A stretch of DNA of 34,847 nt from Apostichopus parvimensis (taxonomy: Eukaryota; Echinodermata; Holothuroidea; Aspidochirotida; Stichopodidae). This document shows positions 23,901 through 29,900 of this stretch, piece by piece. The notes beneath the pieces were generated by a model, which was not told the origin of the DNA, did no database searches, and saw only the letters and a program-made list of their open reading frames with translations. Within the stretch, counting starts at the first letter, position 1. Every line of letters begins with the position of its first letter. The position numbers and the translations under genes were made by a program. The stretch spans positions 1-34,847 of the forward strand of contig JXUT01141050.1 in NCBI GenBank assembly GCA_000934455.1. Reading direction: 5' to 3'.

Positions 23901-26900
23901 CATTATGTTGAAACTTGGAAGGTAAACACAGCTGGATGATGCATCTTATTAAGATTATGCTGAAATTTATGCTTTAACTGCTGCATCTTGTTTAAATGTC
24001 TCGATGTGATGATAGTGGCTACTTCACCATTCAAGGTAACATAATCTAGCTAAAGATATGGTAGGTCAGTGTAGATAGTGCAGCTATGTATGCTTCAGGG
24101 AGGAATGGAGAGGGGAGGGGAGGGAGGGGGATCACATATGCTGGAACCATTTCTCGTTAGTTGATTGGTCACTGCAGCTGTAGTGTTTGTACCAGTAAGT
24201 ATATTCTTTTACACTAATAGCTTCCTGTCATGCAAGGATTTAGATCATTAGTCAGCTTTGAATGACTTGAGGATATTAACTCTCTAAATCCATTTAACTT
24301 TTTTGAAGTCATATTTAATTATGATGAGGTTGTGTTAGTTAAAGTCCAAGTCATGGTCTATGGAAGCCTCTAGCTTTCTGGCAAGCTGATCAATATTAAT
24401 TAGTAGTTAATGCTAACGTATATATAAACCACCTGTCCCCCTGCAAATAGTTCAACCACCCCTCCTTCCCACAAAAACCAGTAGCCAACCCCCCCCCCCC
24501 GCCCCTACAAACCAGACGTACCCTCCCTGTTAAATTCTACAACACTGGCCCACACCTTTAAGATATTAAAGTGAGAAAGAACAGTTAAATTGAATTTAAT
24601 AATTAAAAACCCTAGTCAAGTTTTTCCTCCCATGAAAGGGAAGAGGGTCGTCAGAGCACATAATGGAGAAATTACTTAATCAATGCATTAATTACAATAT
24701 ATTATTAATTAGGGAATTCTGCAAAAAGAAAAAAGAATGAAATTTTCATCTTCAAAGTACATGAGGCAAATTACATGCAATGGTATAATTCTTTAGATGT
24801 TTCTTTTCAAATTCAGAAAATATTCTTAAGCAGCCACACCAAGATATCAAAGTTCCAGTCTTCAATTATAATAACATTTTTGATGCAAAAGTGATTAATA
24901 TACAGTACTTTACCCAAATCTGTCTGCTTTATGCCCAAAAAAAAAAACGAAATTTCTTAGGCCCAAAATGATTTCAAGAGCTTCGATTGCCGGAGAGAAT
25001 AATTTAATATTACATTCTACATCTGGTACCTTTGAGATGGGTCGAATTTGACTTATTGTCAAATTCAGGGAAATACCACAATTGTGTGAATTACGGAATT
25101 GCTGCATTTCTATATGTTTTTCAGGCCGTTTGCTCATTTTGAATGATATTTAATACAAGTGATCCCCTGAGCCATGAAAGTTTTATTTCAGTTACTAAAA
25201 CTTGATTTCCTTCATCTACACAGGCCATGGAAAAGTTAGTAGAGAAGGGTCTTGCTATCTCCATTGGGGTTTCTAATTTCAAGGTATCTCAGATGGAAGA
25301 GATTGTCACTGCTGCTCAAGTTCCCTGTGTAATGAATCAGGTATAAAAACCTCACACAAAGGAAGATTCTCCATTCTACACAGAATTTGTGGAATTGATA
25401 AAAGAGAAGGAATTCCTCAGCAGCAGGACGTCCTTGTTTGAGAACGTTTTTAGAAAGTTTGTGATGGAAAATTGAAACACGATTCAGCATTTTGCAGGAG
25501 TTCAGCTGATAAGGGGTGTATTAAGTAATGCTTCTAGCAAAGATTGATAGCGATAAGTTACTTAGTTGGCGTTATTTTTTACTTTATAAAGCTGAAAAGT
25601 ACTTGAGCTGTATGCTTCCCTGGTTGGGGAGTTTAGTTGTGAGTTATATTGAAAGCCCTCGAGGCATTAAACTTTGACAGATGCTGTTTAAATAATGCTA
25701 GGTTTTAAAGTCATTGACAAGTTAAAATCACCTTTTTCCTGTTTCACAATGAGGAAATCTCTCTCTCTGAAACTTAATTATTATTTTCTAAAGGCTGCGA
25801 AAGACATGAACATAACAGGAAGAGTAGTGCTGTCAGCTTAGACAAATTATGTAATGTTAATACCACTACATGTATGTACTACTGTACACTCATATATTAT
25901 GCTTCATAACAATCATAATGGCAGTTTAGTTTATCCTTCCTCAACCTTTATCTACCAGAAATAGAATAGATTCTGCTCATTCTGTCCGTACGAGGGATTT
26001 AAAGCACGATCTGAAAGAACAATTTAAGAACAAAAAAATTGACCAAGTCAGTGATTTAACCTTTGGTCGTAAAGTGTGATAACTACCTCGTAACTGACTA
26101 GTAACTTTGTGTAAAACATTGATGTTTCAATTCCATATGGGTACAAACAGAATTATTGATCCCAGTTAGAGCAGCTTTTCAAGAAGAGTGTTCAAGTTAC
26201 TTATATTCTTGATTCTATACAATATTAAATTCTTGTCCTTAATTATGTCATTCATTAGCTTGTCTGGCTAATTTTATTCCAAATAATGAACTTACTGTAA
26301 TAGTAGAAAATTATGAATTAACTTTGATATGTGATAAATACTAATATGACTTAGTAGTGTTGAAGTAATGAGAATAACTAGAATACTTTATTACTGGCTC
26401 GTTAACCTACGTTTGGTAAAAATATTAGAGGGCGCCAGATAGTTTGTTCTTTTTCATCCTTATTTTGAGTATAACTGATTTTACATTTGGTGAAAATTTT
26501 GAAATATGAAATCAAAACAACAGCTATTTATAAAGAACAGTGATGAGATCTTAGACAGTTTATATGATATTATTTGCCAAGAATGATTTTATTTATTCAT
26601 TTTTTCTATTTTGTAATTTTACTTCTAGATTGAAATCCACCCAGCCATTGACCAATCTGACATTATTACCTATTGTAAAGCCAAGAGCATTGCCTTGACG
26701 GCATACAGTCCATTCGGCTCCCCAGACAGACCTTGGTGAGTATTCTTTGGTGAAACTGTTTTATATAATAATCCATAAAGCATGTGCTTCACTGTGGCCA
26801 TGCCATTGATGTACATGTTTGATGACTATCTGTGGACCTTGAGGAATAATGATCTTAGTTTCCAAATCATTTTTCTTGAATGATTGCAACATTGTAATGT

Positions 26901-29900
26901 GATGTGTTACATAACATTATGTTAAAACGTGACGTGTACATGTTATTCGAATAGACCAATCAGAGGTCTCCAACTATTGATATATATATGCGGTACACAA
27001 GGTGTGTGCCTTCACTTCGTTAGCTTTCTGACGTAGCGCCACCCCATCATCCTTCACTCTATTACTTACCCGCCATTTACATAACGTACGCATCCTTGGT
27101 TACCCACACAACGCTACCGAGTACACTTTCAATTCATGGTGTGCCTCTTCAAAAGGAGTTCCTATTCTTTCCGTCCGCAGTCTTAGGCTGGAGACTCATA
27201 TTTTTCTCTGGTAAGTGAAGTCTTGATCAATTTCATTGTATAGAAGCCATTTAAAACCCATAGGGAGGGGCTGTTTTGCCAATATGACAACCCCTTACCC
27301 AACTATAACCGCCCCCTAGTCGAAAACCTTAACCTCTCTGACTTTGACATAGACATTAATGACTGGATCCCTGTACAAAATAGCAGAAAAAGACAAAGTC
27401 CAAACTCCGTTGAAATAAACCCATCTCCTTACTCCAAATCAACCACCAAAAAGTCGGCTGAAACAATCATTGTATCAGGAATCCTACCAGAAATATTAAA
27501 ACACCCAATAACCCTTGCTAAACTAATCAATGAAGAAAAACCAAATGCCATGATCTCTAATATAAACCGTCTTGGTAGTAACGACATCCTAATCACCCCC
27601 CATGACCCTAAATCTGCAAATATCCTCCTGAAACCATGGACTCAAAACACTAAACTAGGCAACTCCAAACCAAGAATCCCCCAAAAAGTAAGACAAAAAA
27701 ACTTCTCCGTAGTAGCCTGTGGCATAAACCCTGAAATGCAAATCAAAGATATTGAACAAGAACTCAAGACCAAGAATACACCTTAATATTAATTAAACGA
27801 CTCAGTAGTCGGGCCACAAACAATCCAACTTGGAAAGTAAAAATAACGTTTGACGAACAAGAACCTCAACAACCACTAATCAACCAAGGTCTCTACTAAG
27901 GGTACTCTAAACATAAAACAGAAGAATACCACGAACCCCCTCAAATCACTCAATGTTTCAACTGTCAACGTTTTGGACACACCCACTATACTTGCAAAAA
28001 TCAAACTAGACGCCTCAGATGTGGCGAAAACCACAGAGTTAAAGACTGTCCCGAACAAAAAGAAAACACAAAATGTGCCAATTGCTCAGGAACTCATGCC
28101 GCCCTTTTACAAAGGATGTCCCAAGTTTAAAGAAGTAAAAACTGAAGCTATTAACAAACAGCAAGAACAAAGAACCTATGCGAATGTAACAAAATCTACG
28201 GGTCCCTAAAATTGAAATAACAAATAAAATCGCCACTGAAGAAAAACTTAATATCGCAACCTTTGTAATCGAAATACTATGATACACCCTCCAAAAAGCC
28301 GACATGAACATTAAATCCGACGACCTTGCCAGTTACGCCACTGTGTTAGCACTAAAACACCTTCACTTAAATATCCCTAAAACTGTAATTATGGAACGTC
28401 TCCACAAACCCTCAATATTTAGCCCTCCTCAATCACCTAAATGACAAGCACACTCCCTCCTTCGGTCAAGTTCCTCCACCTAAACATCAACAGTAAACAT
28501 CCCCCTCTATCTAATTGCAACTATAGTCAGTACGCTGAAGATATAGCCATTTGGAGCACCAGTAAAAATATTCATATGACGGAAATAAATATTAAAAAAG
28601 CAATTACACATCTCGAAAAACATCCCTCAAGATCTAACCTAGTCAATTTCTTCTTTAAAAACTCAAAATACCGTAACCATATTTCCAAAATTAATCTTTT
28701 TAACACCTCAATCACTGCCTCTCCCAATGCAACCTTCCTCGGTATCACTTTTGATAATAAATTATCCTTTAACCTACACTGTAATAGAACTGCAGGACGC
28801 TGCTGGTCCCACCTTAAAATCATTCAAATCCTCTCACACAAGTATAATTTCCCTCCGAAAACCACTATCCAAATCTACAAATCCAAAGTAAAACCAATTC
28901 TCAGTTACGGGAGCATCTCCTTGCTTACCATTTCAAATCCCAATAAACAAATTTTAAATAGAATCCACACCACAGCTTATCGACTTGCACTAAAAATCCC
29001 TTACTATATTGCTACTTCACACGTTCTCCGCGCAGGAAACACAAAATCTTTTCTCACCCTACTTGAAGAATTTAACACCAAATTATATAAAAACATCTTC
29101 GAGAACGACCCATTGATCGAAGAACTCCTACTGAAATACAAAGTCGCAATAACTCACCTTTCCGTATTCAAAACTGTTACTTAAAGCCTCATTTCAATAG
29201 AAAATCCTTTTCCTAAGTGGGTCTAGCCCCCCTCCCCCCCCCCCGAATCCAGATGTACTTATATATAAAGAACAAAACAAAAATTCCGACAGAGTAGCAA
29301 CCTTTCCAAACCCAAACAATAGAAACCGCTCCGTCTCCAAAATCCTCATTACTTAGAAATTCCTCCCCTTTAGAGACCCCTCCCTAATTGGCTCTTTAGT
29401 TCAGAACGCGGGTGTATTTATGGCTTTGATACAATGTGATTACATAATACTTCACTTACCAGCAACTTAGACAACTTTCCCAAGAAAAAAAAGAAAAAAG
29501 TGTCTATTCTATAAAAACAATGTTGTTATCCCCCATAGGACCTCTCGCGGGGTCGATCAGGGGTCAAACTCCATTTTTTTTTTTTTGTGCCTTCACTTCA
29601 CACTTCACACTTCACTTCAAGTACAAATTGATGGAAAGAAGCAATCCAAGATGCTATGTTTTGAATTAACATTTTGTTAATTCTAATTGATTATATGACT
29701 TTCCTTGATTGTCATTTCCTTGATTGTCATAGGGCCTCAGACAAAGACCCCAATTTATTTGAAGATCCAGTCGTCAAGGAGATTGCTGAGTCTCGTGGAT
29801 GTACTGCTGGTCAGGTTCTCCTGGCCTACCATCTCAATCAAGAGATTGTTGTTGTTCCTAAAAGTGTAACACCTTCCAGAATTAAGGAAAACTTTGAGGT

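Larger units (their letters stand above)
27019..29585 (+). mobile_element. Internally deleted non-LTR retrotransposon (LINE) with 14-bp target duplication
   Basis: Flanked by the perfect direct repeat TGTGCCTTCACTTC (27005-27018 and 29586-29599), the mark of target-primed insertion. Order: 5' leader (27019-27283), decayed ORF1 with zinc knuckles (about 27284-28444), ORF2 remnant (28441-29184), 3' UTR with a C-run (about 29228-29244) and an A-rich tract (about 29485-29500), and finally a T-run (29574-29585). ORF2 lacks most of the endonuclease and the front half of the reverse transcriptase, so it is non-autonomous. ORF1 knuckles plus an endonuclease-type ORF2 start suggest the I/Jockey/Nimb range of clades, not resolved further. 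Same strand as the host gene. Confidence 0.88.
26736..29732 (+). other. Reductase intron 6 (2,997 bp), mostly LINE
   Basis: GT-AG, phase 2. About 270 bp precede and 147 bp follow the retrotransposon insertion. Without it the intron would be roughly 0.4 kb. Confidence 0.9.

Noticed and set aside
26426..26440. CTCF-like GAGGGCGCCAGA site
   Set aside because: Only a partial match to the consensus, and nothing nearby supports an insulator.
27876..28311. Minus-strand open frames within the LINE (27876-28058, 28039-28311)
   Set aside because: Antisense of ORF1, which carries recognisable zinc knuckles on the plus strand.
29586..29625. ACTTCAC repeats as a microsatellite tail of the LINE
   Set aside because: The first 14 bases are the target duplication, so this belongs to the host flank.
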